From an uncultured Prochlorococcus sp. (GTDB lineage Bacteria > Cyanobacteriota > Cyanobacteriia > PCC-6307 > Cyanobiaceae): DNA of 64,000 nt. The notes beneath the pieces were generated by a model. The model saw nothing but the letters and a program-made list of their open reading frames with translations, had not been told where the DNA came from and made no database searches. Where the stretch lies: assembly GCA_902617605.1 (NCBI GenBank), contig CACMXO010000003.1, positions 31,438 to 95,437 on the forward strand. Reading direction: 5' to 3'. Below, one piece after another: positions 1-6,177 of this stretch; within the stretch, counting starts at the first letter, position 1, and each line of letters starts with the position of its first letter. A program made the position numbers and the translations under genes.

Positions 1-136
1 TTGAATTCAAATACATTCTCTAATGATTAATTACAACACTGAATGATAATTTTGTAATTTATAGAAAAAACCATTAAAAATTAATTTTAAAGATTAATTA
101 ATAAAAACATCTCACATCTTAAATACAAATAGGTTA

Positions 137-151
137 TGTTCATTATGAACA
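137..151. promoter_or_regulatory. perfect 7-1-7 palindrome upstream of the TM2 gene
   Basis: TGTTCATTATGAACA is a perfect inverted repeat with a single central T, ending 9 bases before the start codon at 161. It could be a repressor operator or a small 5'-UTR hairpin over the ribosome-binding region. An out-of-frame ATG inside it opens a 7-codon ORF that overlaps the real start. No regulator can be assigned from sequence alone. Confidence 0.3.
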
Positions 152-160
152 TTTTTTATT

Positions 161-475
161 ATGCTTAGAAATCAAGAAAAAAATTCAGTTGTTAGAGGAA
201 TATTCCTTATAGGAGGTTGGGGCTTAGGCCTAGACAGATTCTACGAAGGAGATAAAAAAGGTGGCTTTTTATCAATCATTGGTTGGAGTATCACATTTTT
301 TAGCTTTATCTTTCTTAAATGTTCAGGTTATAAATATGTTGAGGGTGTGAAAAATTATTCAGATTATTCACCTAACCCTTTAATAGTATTACCTTTACTG
401 GCAGGAGCATATGGTGGCTTTCTAATAATTAAGAAGGCATTTAGATTAGCAAAGCAATTCGAGAATGCTGAATAA
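161..475 (+). CDS. TM2-domain membrane protein
   Basis: This 104-residue protein has a TM2-type pattern. A hydrophobic segment at about 11-24 is followed by the glycine-rich turn GLGLDRFYEGDKKGG (about 21-35), then a second hydrophobic helix (35-53). A third hydrophobic stretch lies at about 72-91. The G-x-DRFY-x-G-x-x-x-GG signature is typical of TM2 proteins, small inner-membrane proteins of mostly unknown function. The gene stands alone with no obvious Shine-Dalgarno sequence and lies just after a perfect palindrome at 137-151. The family is fairly secure; the role is not known. Confidence 0.75.
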   Translation: MLRNQEKNSVVRGIFLIGGWGLGLDRFYEGDKKGGFLSIIGWSITFFSFIFLKCSGYKYVEGVKNYSDYSPNPLIVLPLLAGAYGGFLIIKKAFRLAKQFENAE

Positions 476-493
476 TAATACCAGCAGAAAAAC

Positions 494-655
494 TCAAGAT
501 AATAATCCAGATCCTTTCAAATAAAATTTAAATAAAAGAATTACTAAAAGGTTTACTATTGCTAAGGCTACTAAACCATTTCTGTTTTTTACATCTAATT
601 TCTTGACTAAATTAGAAAGATAAACGACTGGATTTTCTGGCTCTTTATTATCCAA
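494..655 (-). CDS. small membrane protein, 53 aa, TTG start
   Basis: A 54-codon frame on the minus strand starts with TTG at 655 and encodes a charged N-terminus (DNKEPENPVVYLSNLVKK) followed by one hydrophobic helix (about 29-45, LVALAIVNLLVILLFKF). No in-frame ATG is available. I do not recognise the family. The soluble head plus one C-terminal helix resembles many tiny membrane proteins of picocyanobacteria, and the next gene on this strand has the same plan at larger size. A real gene is likely because the frame is open and its composition protein-like, but this is inference. Confidence 0.5.
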   Translation of the reverse strand: MDNKEPENPVVYLSNLVKKLDVKNRNGLVALAIVNLLVILLFKFYLKGSGLLS

Positions 656-751
656 ATTTTATTTAAATATTAATTTGACAAGAAAATATCACAGTTTTAT
701 TTGGAGAATCAAAATTGTAAAGATGATTATCCAAAAAGAAATAAATAATTT

Positions 752-1126
752 CTAACCCATAATTCCAGCATTTCTTAAAAACGCTTTACCCATATTGCCA
801 ATTACAAAAAATAGAGACAAATTAATTAAAAGGATTATTAATAATGCCAACATTTTATAGTTTGGATTTGTTGAAATGCCATCAAATCCATTATTAAGAA
901 ATCTTTTAAAAAGAGATTTGTCAATTTTTGGTTTTTGTTGCTCAGAATCAATTTTTACTTTTTCTTCTAAAGAATCTTGACTACTTGCTTTCTCTAGAAA
1001 TTCTGTAAATGCTTTAACATTTTCTTCTTTTTTAATCCCCTCATTAAGATCTTTATTGTCTTCATTCAAATTAGGGGATGATTCGATTGAATTATTTTCC
1101 TCAGGATTAAGTTTTGAATCTTCCAA
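752..1126 (-). CDS. hypothetical protein, acidic head with C-terminal membrane helix
   Basis: The 124-residue product has a highly acidic, Asn/Glu/Lys-rich and probably disordered N-terminal region (1-70). A short basic stretch follows, then one strong hydrophobic helix (about 91-111) and a short tail, which suggests a tail-anchored or single-pass protein. No known domain is recognised. A hairpin with a T-run lies 35 bases upstream of the ATG on the same strand (1161-1195), so the gene may follow, or be attenuated by, a short upstream transcript. Confidence 0.55.
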   Translation of the reverse strand: MEDSKLNPEENNSIESSPNLNEDNKDLNEGIKKEENVKAFTEFLEKASSQDSLEEKVKIDSEQQKPKIDKSLFKRFLNNGFDGISTNPNYKMLALLIILLINLSLFFVIGNMGKAFLRNAGIMG

Positions 1127-1160
1127 ATTAGTATTAAATGCTAGGAGTATATTACACCAT

Positions 1161-1195
1161 AAAAAAAACCCACTCGATCAATTGAAGAGAGGGTT
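1161..1195 (-). terminator. rho-independent terminator on the minus strand
   Basis: Read on the minus strand, AACCCTCTC pairs with GAGTGGGTT (8 pairs and one T-T mismatch) around a 10-base loop. The hairpin is followed directly by eight T residues. It lies 35 bases before the start of the gene at 752-1126. It either ends a short upstream RNA or acts as an attenuator for that gene. Confidence 0.5.
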
Positions 1196-1285
1196 AGCTA
1201 AGGTTAAAGTTCTTATGCATATAATAATTTATTTTATTTAAATTTGCGGTCGTCGCATAATGAAGTTTTAATTTAGATTAAATTC
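1161..1285 (-). ncRNA. candidate small RNA or leader ending at the 1161-1195 terminator
   Basis: The minus-strand terminator has no protein gene immediately upstream, which implies a short transcript. Upstream lie a possible -10 (TAATCT near 1285) and a small hairpin, TGCG-ACGAC-CGCA (1245-1257). A 6-codon ORF (MRRPQI) starts at 1258. This fits either an independent small RNA or the leader of the gene at 752-1126. The 5' end is a guess. Confidence 0.25.
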
Positions 1286-1308
1286 AAGGTGATTTTATTT
1301 TAGTAAAT

Positions 1309-1515
1309 ATGTTAGATGCGAATACTAAAAAAGCATGTAAAGATGATCCCTCAATAAGAGAAATTAAAATTAAAAATATAGAACATGCTATTGAACAAGC
1401 AGAGTTGATGATAAAAGAATCAAAAATGAGCCAAGAAGAATTAATCTTCTTAAAAAGAAAAATATCGGACTCAAGACAGGATTTAGAAATACTTTATTTA
1501 ATGAAAATTCAATGA
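1309..1515 (+). CDS. hypothetical small coiled-coil protein, 68 aa
   Basis: The product is 68 residues, soluble, rich in Lys and Glu, and likely almost all helical (residues 18-65 show heptad-like hydrophobic spacing). No signal peptide, membrane segment or known domain is seen. It stands alone between divergent and tandem small genes. The family is not recognised; similar short helical proteins are common among uncharacterised picocyanobacterial genes. Confidence 0.5.
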   Translation: MLDANTKKACKDDPSIREIKIKNIEHAIEQAELMIKESKMSQEELIFLKRKISDSRQDLEILYLMKIQ

Positions 1516-1631
1516 ATATAAATTTTTTAATCTTTTAAAAGAATTGAATTTTTGCAAATAAAATTAATTTGTATATTTGAAGACTTATAAAGTTTAAAGA
1601 GAATGTAAGAATTTCCGTAAAGGCTATAATT

Positions 1632-1733
1632 ATGTCTAAAAATAATCTATATATACCTTTAAAGGTTGTTCCATACATCTTCATTTCAATTACTGCTTTA
1701 GCAATAACAGCAGCTACATATGTAATTACTTAG
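1632..1733 (+). CDS. single-helix small membrane protein, 33 aa
   Basis: An ATG frame of 34 codons encodes MSKNNLYIPLKVVPYIF followed by a hydrophobic Ala/Ile/Thr helix to the end. The size and single-span layout recall the one-helix accessory subunits of photosynthetic complexes, but it matches none I know (PetG, PetL, PetN, PsaM, PsbT and others). The upstream AT-rich stretch could hold a promoter (TATAAT at 1625-1630, close to the ATG). Function unknown. Confidence 0.45.
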   Translation: MSKNNLYIPLKVVPYIFISITALAITAATYVIT

Positions 1734-1796
1734 TTCGATAAGCTAAGTAAAGTTTTAGATATTAAATTAATTAAAATATTAGTAATAACTTATTGT

Positions 1797-2039
1797 ATGA
1801 ATAAATTCAAAATAGCAATTTTTACAATATTAATAATCATATTTTCCCTTATTGGGATTAAAAAATTAATTTATATAAATCAAGTTAAAGATTTAAAAAA
1901 TAAAGAAGAATCATTTTTAAATGAATCTATACGTGTTTTAAATGAATGCTTCGATCTAGAAAATAAAAATAAAAGAACTCTTAATAAATCAATTGAATTA
2001 ATTGAGTATTGCTTAGAGGAATATGGATATAAAAACTGA
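1797..2039 (+). CDS. hypothetical protein with N-terminal membrane anchor, 80 aa
   Basis: Residues 4-25 form a strong hydrophobic helix, either an uncleaved signal or an anchor. A Lys/Glu/Asn-rich helical domain follows, with two Cys residues (in NECFDLEN and EYCLEEYG). The C-terminal part is probably outside the cytoplasm, where the cysteines could pair. It lies in a row of short plus-strand genes with wide AT-rich spacers, which suggests separate transcription. No family recognised. Confidence 0.5.
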   Translation: MNKFKIAIFTILIIIFSLIGIKKLIYINQVKDLKNKEESFLNESIRVLNECFDLENKNKRTLNKSIELIEYCLEEYGYKN

Positions 2040-2165
2040 TTTCAAAACTTGAATGATTAATTTCCTTAATACTCCACTAATATGCAAATAAAAATTTCTC
2101 ATCAATAATTTTGTTATGTTCCATAATTTTTTATTAATAATATCTTCCTAATTTAATTTTTTAAA

Positions 2166-2573
2166 ATGACTAAAGTTAAATGTTCTTATTTAGGAAATTT
2201 AAACTGTGAGGCTATTCATCTACAATCTGGAAGTCTTATTAGAACTGATGCACCTTTAGATCACTGCGGTAAAGGTGAAAGTTTTTCCCCAACTGATTTA
2301 TTAGCAACATCTCTAGGTACTTGCCTGCTAACCATTATGGCAATCAAAGCCAAATCGAAAGGATTTGATTTGAAAGATATATATTTAAATATTGAAAAAG
2401 TAATGACACAAAATAGCGAGAGGAAGATTAAAAAACTAATAATTGATATTTTTATACCAGAGAGCACTTCTAATGAAACTATTGATTTTTTGAAAAAAGC
2501 TTCCAAAGAATGTCCGGTTACAAGAAATTTATCTCAAGAAATAGATATAAAAATTAGTTGGCATAATGAATAA
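2166..2573 (+). CDS. OsmC/Ohr-family redox protein
   Basis: The 135 residues span a single OsmC-like domain. Two conserved cysteines of the family are visible: Cys53 in LGTCLLTIMA and Cys116 in KECPVTRNL. The SPTDLLATSLGTC segment before the first is characteristic. These proteins reduce organic hydroperoxides with the paired thiols, or act in less defined thiol chemistry. This short form resembles the YhfA/OsmC-like branch more than true Ohr. It is cytosolic, with no signal peptide. The neighbours give no operon context. Family assignment is strong, substrate open. Confidence 0.85.
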   Translation: MTKVKCSYLGNLNCEAIHLQSGSLIRTDAPLDHCGKGESFSPTDLLATSLGTCLLTIMAIKAKSKGFDLKDIYLNIEKVMTQNSERKIKKLIIDIFIPESTSNETIDFLKKASKECPVTRNLSQEIDIKISWHNE

Positions 2574-2603
2574 ATCTCAAACATAGTAATTACATAAAAA
2601 ATA

Positions 2604-2714
2604 ATGAAATATTTCATTGGAATAGTCATTCTTTTATTTGGAATATATGTAATGACAGACTTGGCATTAAAGACTAGGTATACAAGAAAAAGACTTTCAA
2701 AAGGAAAAAAATAA
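2604..2714 (+). CDS. small membrane protein with basic tail, 36 aa
   Basis: A 37-codon ATG frame begins 30 bases after the OsmC gene. It encodes a hydrophobic helix (residues 3-18, YFIGIVILLFGIYVMT) followed by a strongly basic tail (KTRYTRKRLSKGKK). By the positive-inside rule the tail should face the cytoplasm. It may be co-transcribed with the OsmC gene. It matches no named family that I know. Confidence 0.45.
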   Translation: MKYFIGIVILLFGIYVMTDLALKTRYTRKRLSKGKK

Positions 2715-2789
2715 ATCTTATAAATTTTAATATTGCAGATTAAAGAAATAGATTTATTTATGTACTTACAATTAAGGCATATTTTAGTT

Positions 2790-3074
2790 TTATTTTTTCA
2801 CTATTTTTTGGTCAATCAAACTAATCAAAGGGATCATGAAATTTACATTTATTCCAACAGTGCACCATGTATAAATAATAAGAAAAAATATTTTTATAAA
2901 TAAATTAGGGGGTAAGGTGAAAAATATTTTGAAAAACCCTCCAATAAATAATACCAATATTCCAATTTGAAAAAGACCTTTGATTATCCATTTAAGTCCA
3001 TATTTTTTAATGTTTATATAAAACCAGAAAAAAAGAAAACTAGATAGCAATAAATATATAAAATTTATGATCAT
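2790..3074 (-). CDS. hypothetical integral membrane protein, 94 aa
   Basis: The product is almost entirely hydrophobic, with three predicted helices (about 3-22, 33-55 and 60-85) and short basic loops. It ends in IDQKIVKK. No domain is recognised. It is followed on the same strand by no close partner. Base composition matches its neighbours, so there is no sign of recent transfer. Confidence 0.5.
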   Translation of the reverse strand: MIINFIYLLLSSFLFFWFYINIKKYGLKWIIKGLFQIGILVLFIGGFFKIFFTLPPNLFIKIFFLIIYTWCTVGINVNFMIPLISLIDQKIVKK

Positions 3075-3211
3075 CTTTTCAGAAAAAATCTAATAAATTT
3101 GCCATTTTCAAGGCATGATGACAATTATTACTTTTTTATCTGCTAATTTTTTTTAAAAATGGAAAAGTTATACAAAAAAAAATAAAAACAAATTAATTTT
3201 TACTTTTTATC

Positions 3212-3595
3212 TTAAAACATTTGGGATTTTAGTAAATCAACTCTTTTTTGATTCACTCCCAAATCACTTTCTCCAACCCTTGATTCTGATCTTATTGATA
3301 AGATGTTTGATTCAGGTAAAAAGGATACTTCTAAGTCGTCTACATACTTCATCCATTTACTAGTTGCCTCAGCATGAAGATAATCGCCATCAATTTCTAC
3401 AATCTCAGTTCTTGGAGTGTTTGCGATAAATGTTTTAATCTCTTCAAAAGGTTTCTCAATATTGTTTACCACCCATTCTTCTCGTACACAATGAGCAATC
3501 TCAACACAAGGTTTTAGTTCTATATGTGAGGCAAATGATGAAGAAGGGAATAAAAAGTTCGAACAAATTAAAATTGCTAAAAAAAGTATTTGCAT
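3212..3595 (-). CDS. DUF1499-family exported protein
   Basis: An N-terminal signal peptide (hydrophobic 3-15, likely cleavage after SSSFA near 22) precedes a DUF1499-type domain. The family features visible are the paired cysteines in KPCVEIAHCV, the ETIVEI-like segment (here RTEIVEIDGDYLHAEAT) and the C-terminal Ser-Arg-x-Gly-x-D-x-G-x-N-x-x-R-V motif (SRVGESDLGVNQKRV). Family members are small periplasmic or lumenal proteins without an established reaction. It stands alone upstream of the small-RNA gap. Confidence 0.75.
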   Translation of the reverse strand: MQILFLAILICSNFLFPSSSFASHIELKPCVEIAHCVREEWVVNNIEKPFEEIKTFIANTPRTEIVEIDGDYLHAEATSKWMKYVDDLEVSFLPESNILSIRSESRVGESDLGVNQKRVDLLKSQMF

Positions 3596-3721
3596 TAACA
3601 GGAGAATTTAACGACTCATAATCTAACGAATTTAATTACTAATTTGTAATGACATAAATAATTTGGGAGAAATATAAATGTTTTTATATTCAGAAATTAA
3701 TATGTATTTCTAATTTTCCCC

Positions 3722-3753
3722 AAAAAAAAAGTCCCTCAGAGAGAGACTTTTTA
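3722..3753 (-). terminator. terminator hairpin of the Yfr2-family RNA
   Basis: AAAAAGTC and GACTTTTT form an 8-bp stem around a CTC/GAG-containing loop. Read on the minus strand it is followed by a T-run, giving a strong rho-independent terminator at the 3' end of the Yfr2-like RNA. It is symmetric enough to work in both directions. Confidence 0.6.
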
Positions 3754-3830
3754 AAAATTGATTCATATCAAGTGTTTCCTTGTTTCCACTGAGATGAATC
3801 AATTCCTCCTACACACAACTTTAATATCAC
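3722..3830 (-). ncRNA. yfr2: Yfr2-family small RNA
   Basis: The minus strand shows a 9-bp stem, TTGATTCAT/ATGAATCAA (3758-3766 with 3794-3802), extended by a short imperfect helix. Its loop holds two copies of GGAAACA (complement at 3773-3779 and 3781-3787) and a terminator follows. A GGAAACA loop repeated twice is the hallmark of the cyanobacterial Yfr2-5 family. The 5' single-stranded part contains GTGTGTAGGAG, complementary to the Yfr1 core except for one bulged base, in line with the reported Yfr1-Yfr2 interaction. The 5' end is estimated from a weak -10. Which of Yfr2-5/10 it is cannot be told here. Confidence 0.75.
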
Positions 3831-3884
3831 ACCTAAATTCATAATATGTAATGCTTAATAGACCTCTATCTTAACTGTCACATG

Positions 3885-3997
3885 GCAAAAAATACAAAAA
3901 GTACTCAAACGTCGAGGTCGAGTACTTTTAAAGTTATCAGAAAAAAGTGTGTGAGGAGTTTCTGATTTATTTAATCTACTCCCTAGGTAATTTAAAA
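3885..3997 (-). ncRNA. second Yfr1-motif RNA (candidate)
   Basis: The minus strand carries ACTCCTCACACACT, the same 14 bases as in Yfr1 at 31861-31873. Here the motif sits in the loop of a TCAGAAA/TTTCTGA hairpin (3937-3943 with 3959-3965). A strong terminator stem, AAAAGTACTC/GAGTACTTTT (3897-3906 with 3920-3929), follows, and a -10 like TATACT (4004-4009) lies upstream, so the RNA would be about 110 nt. Unlike Yfr1 it has no G-rich 5' stem, and GGGAGT upstream could mask the motif. It lies just upstream of the Yfr2-like RNA on the same strand. Confidence 0.5.
3897..3929 (-). terminator. terminator of the Yfr1-motif RNA
   Basis: A perfect 10-bp stem, AAAAGTACTC/GAGTACTTTT, with a 13-base loop. 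Read on the minus strand it is followed by T-rich sequence (TTTTTGTATTTTTT). It separates the two candidate small RNAs of this gap, so they are probably independent transcripts. Confidence 0.6.
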
Positions 3998-4082
3998 GGC
4001 TACAGTATAAATTACTAATTATTTAAATCTTTCAGAAAAATTGGGCGTTGATGAAAAAAATAATCAAAAACATAAAAAATTC

Positions 4083-4217
4083 ATGAAAAGCATTTACAAA
4101 AAAATCATTTTTATTATTTCGGCAATTGCTCTTTTTTCGGTAATAGTGTGTGTTGTCAAATATTCGCTTGCTTATATTGAAAATAATCCCGAAAAATACT
4201 TACCTACACAAAAGTAA
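4083..4217 (+). CDS. small single-span membrane protein, 44 aa
   Basis: The ATG frame encodes a basic start (MKSIYKK), a hydrophobic helix (about 8-27) and a polar tail ending NNPEKYLPTQK. The frame stays open upstream to a TTG at 4041, which would add 14 polar Lys/Asn-rich residues. ATG was chosen because neither start has a clear ribosome-binding site. The product resembles many one-helix proteins of picocyanobacteria without matching a named one. Confidence 0.4.
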   Translation: MKSIYKKIIFIISAIALFSVIVCVVKYSLAYIENNPEKYLPTQK

Positions 4218-4294
4218 GACAAAAATTAAGTATAAATTCACTTCAAAAAATCTATAAAGTGTCTTAAATATGTTCTACTTAGACAGATTGAGTC

Positions 4295-4438
4295 ATGAAA
4301 ACCAAAAATACTTCAGTTCTTAATCAGAATAATATTCACTTAACTCAATTCCAAAATAAGCATAAATATCAAATACTTGAGAATTACTGGAAGAAAAGAA
4401 AGAAAGAATGTGAAAAAAATCTTTCAAAATTTTGCTAA
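4295..4438 (+). CDS. hypothetical basic small protein, 47 aa
   Basis: A 48-codon ATG frame encodes a soluble, Asn/Gln-rich N-terminal half and a strongly basic C-terminal half (ENYWKKRKKECEKNLSKFC). It lies 9 bases before the next gene and may be co-transcribed with it. Nothing diagnostic is visible. The basic helix could bind nucleic acid or a membrane surface, but that is speculation. Confidence 0.35.
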   Translation: MKTKNTSVLNQNNIHLTQFQNKHKYQILENYWKKRKKECEKNLSKFC

Positions 4439-4447
4439 CCGATAATT

Positions 4448-4696
4448 ATGAATTTTATTTTTTCTTTTTTATTAGCATCTGTAATGTGGGTACAAGTTCC
4501 ACAATGGGAAGCTGACTGGTCAAAATGTGCTGTAGATGTTCCCGATTCTTCATGTCACTGGTACGTAGCTGCTCCCGATAATACTTTTGGGGAAGGATTC
4601 AATTGGGAAAATGCTCCTTGGTTTGATGCTAATGGATTACAGGATGTAGCTAAGATTGAGAAAGAATCTGTAGTAGAAAAACTTCAGAATAACTAA
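4448..4696 (+). CDS. hypothetical exported or anchored protein, 82 aa
   Basis: A short hydrophobic N-terminus (MNFIFSFLLASVMWVQV) is followed by a Trp- and Asp-rich region with two cysteines (SKCAVDVPDSSCHWYVAAP) and a C-terminal helix. The N-terminus may be a signal peptide. The aromatic-rich middle (GEGFNWENAPWFDANG) suggests a small folded domain. I do not recognise the family. It is in the same row as the preceding 47-residue gene. Confidence 0.55.
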   Translation: MNFIFSFLLASVMWVQVPQWEADWSKCAVDVPDSSCHWYVAAPDNTFGEGFNWENAPWFDANGLQDVAKIEKESVVEKLQNN

Positions 4697-4779
4697 AGTT
4701 TCTATTTCATCAATTAACTTTTAAAAGTATTTAAAACTAGTTGCTTAGTGGTTAACTTTTGATTAATTAAATAATTTTT

Positions 4780-4926
4780 ATGCGTTTCAAAGTAAGTCTC
4801 AAAAAAAATGGAAAGGAATTTGATGAAGTTGTTATAGCTAATAATAAAAAAGAAGCTATGGAAGTAGCTTTAAAAAACAATCCAGAAGCTCAAGCATTAA
4901 ATTCTGATTGGACATTTAAGATTTAA
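4780..4926 (+). CDS. hypothetical small protein, 48 aa
   Basis: The 48-residue product (MRFKVSLKKNGKEFDEVVIA then NNKKEAMEVALKNNPEAQ) looks like a beta-hairpin followed by an alpha helix and a last strand ending SDWTFKI. This resembles small cyanobacterial proteins of a double-stranded-beta/helix plan with unknown function. It ends one base from the 3' end of znuB on the opposite strand. The frame composition and conserved-looking fold pattern support a real gene. Confidence 0.5.
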   Translation: MRFKVSLKKNGKEFDEVVIANNKKEAMEVALKNNPEAQALNSDWTFKI

Positions 4927-5712
4927 TTATTTGCGAATTTTAGGAATTAAAAGGGACGCAACACAAATAACGCTAATTGCAGGTCCAGGAGAAAGATTAA
5001 AGACTATAGAGAGAATAAATCCAAGAAGTGAGATACATAATCCAAAAAATGAAGACCTCATCATTGCAATTCTTAAACTATGAGCCTTATTTAGCCCTAA
5101 CAAAGTTGGCGTAGAAAGAAGAGCAATTACAAGAATTACTCCCACTGCTGACATTGAACTAACAATTACTAATGCCGTTGTAAAACTCAAAGCAAGATTT
5201 AATAAAGAAACGTTTATACCACTCGCGGATGCACCTTCTGGATCTAATCCAACATAAACAACCTTTTCATATCCAAAAGTCATTAAAAATATAAATACTA
5301 AAAAAGCAATTATTGTTCTAAGTAAATCTCCAAAATTTGCTGTCAATAAATCGCCAAATAATACTGCCTCCAAATCAATCCTTATTCCGAGTAGAGGGAT
5401 TATAAGCACTCCAAACCCAAGCATTCCGGCTAATATTGTGTTCATTATTGCTTCATAATTTTCACTTTTTCTATTTGTTAAACTTTCCGCAATTACTGAG
5501 CCCAGAAGACCACTTATAACGCCACCAATTGAGGGATGAATTCCGAGCGCTAATGCGAGAGCAAGTCCAGGCAACACACAATGAGAGATTAAGTTAACTT
5601 GTAATAATCTCTTATGAGTGATTAATACAGTTCCCATAGCTGGACATAAGATCCCGGAGAATATAGTAATTATTAATGGAACCAACCACCAGTTGTTATT
5701 AATAAAAGACAT
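4927..5712 (-). CDS. znuB: zinc ABC transporter permease ZnuB
   Basis: The 261-residue protein belongs to the ABC-3 permease family (ZnuB/MntB type) with about eight membrane helices across its length. The family segment ISHCVLPGLALALALGI (about 40-57) and the C-terminal helices are recognisable. It would form the channel through which zinc delivered by ZnuA passes, powered by ZnuC. The assignment to zinc rather than manganese rests on the neighbours: a Zur-type regulator, znuC and a His-rich znuA. Unusually zur, on the other strand, lies between znuC and znuB, so a znuCB transcript would run antisense through zur. Confidence 0.9.
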   Translation of the reverse strand: MSFINNNWWLVPLIITIFSGILCPAMGTVLITHKRLLQVNLISHCVLPGLALALALGIHPSIGGVISGLLGSVIAESLTNRKSENYEAIMNTILAGMLGFGVLIIPLLGIRIDLEAVLFGDLLTANFGDLLRTIIAFLVFIFLMTFGYEKVVYVGLDPEGASASGINVSLLNLALSFTTALVIVSSMSAVGVILVIALLSTPTLLGLNKAHSLRIAMMRSSFFGLCISLLGFILSIVFNLSPGPAISVICVASLLIPKIRK

Positions 5713-5729
5713 TATTCGAAAGATTCGGT

Positions 5730-6164
5730 ATGATCAAAAATACGGGACAAAAAATGATTTCGGAAACAATGGTAACTAAGTCTGACATTACCAAAAGACA
5801 AGAACAACTTCTTGAAGAACTTAATAAATGTGATGATGAATTGACTGGTCAAGAGTTGCATAGACAATTGATAGAAAGCGGAAAGGCTATGGGACTGACG
5901 ACTGTTTACAGGAATCTTCAAGTTCTGATAAAGCATGGCTTAATACGTTGTAGACATCTCCCAACAGGAGAGGTTCTATACACTCCCGTAGATAGAGATA
6001 TTCATCATTTGACTTGTGTTCAATGTGGTGAGACATCAAAAATGGAAGGATGCCCGGTAAAAGATATTCATACACCCAAAACAAATCCAAAGAAATTCCA
6101 ATTGTTGTTTCATACCCTCGAGTATTTCGGGCTTTGCCAAAACTGTTATCAAGCTCAGAATTAA
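5730..6164 (+). CDS. zur: Fur-family regulator, probably Zur
   Basis: This is a 144-residue Fur-superfamily protein. An N-terminal winged helix (about 20-85, with GLTTVYRNLQVLIKHGLI as recognition region) is followed by a dimerisation/metal domain with HHLTCVQCG (Cys96, Cys99) and CQNC (Cys136, Cys139), the structural zinc site. It would repress zinc uptake genes when zinc is sufficient. Naming it Zur rather than Fur rests on its position among znu genes and on a matching operator at 7046-7060. The first ATG leaves only 17 bases to the divergent znuB; Met9 or Met14 are alternative starts. Confidence 0.85.
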   Translation: MIKNTGQKMISETMVTKSDITKRQEQLLEELNKCDDELTGQELHRQLIESGKAMGLTTVYRNLQVLIKHGLIRCRHLPTGEVLYTPVDRDIHHLTCVQCGETSKMEGCPVKDIHTPKTNPKKFQLLFHTLEYFGLCQNCYQAQN

Positions 6165-6177
6165 AAAGGAACATTTT

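Noticed and set aside
1056..1241. 61-residue plus-strand ORF
   Set aside because: It runs antisense through the start of the gene at 752-1126 and through its upstream terminator; composition is not protein-like and it has no domain.
5887..6174. 95-residue minus-strand ORF opposite zur
   Set aside because: Lies wholly within the well-supported zur gene and has no recognisable domain or start signal.
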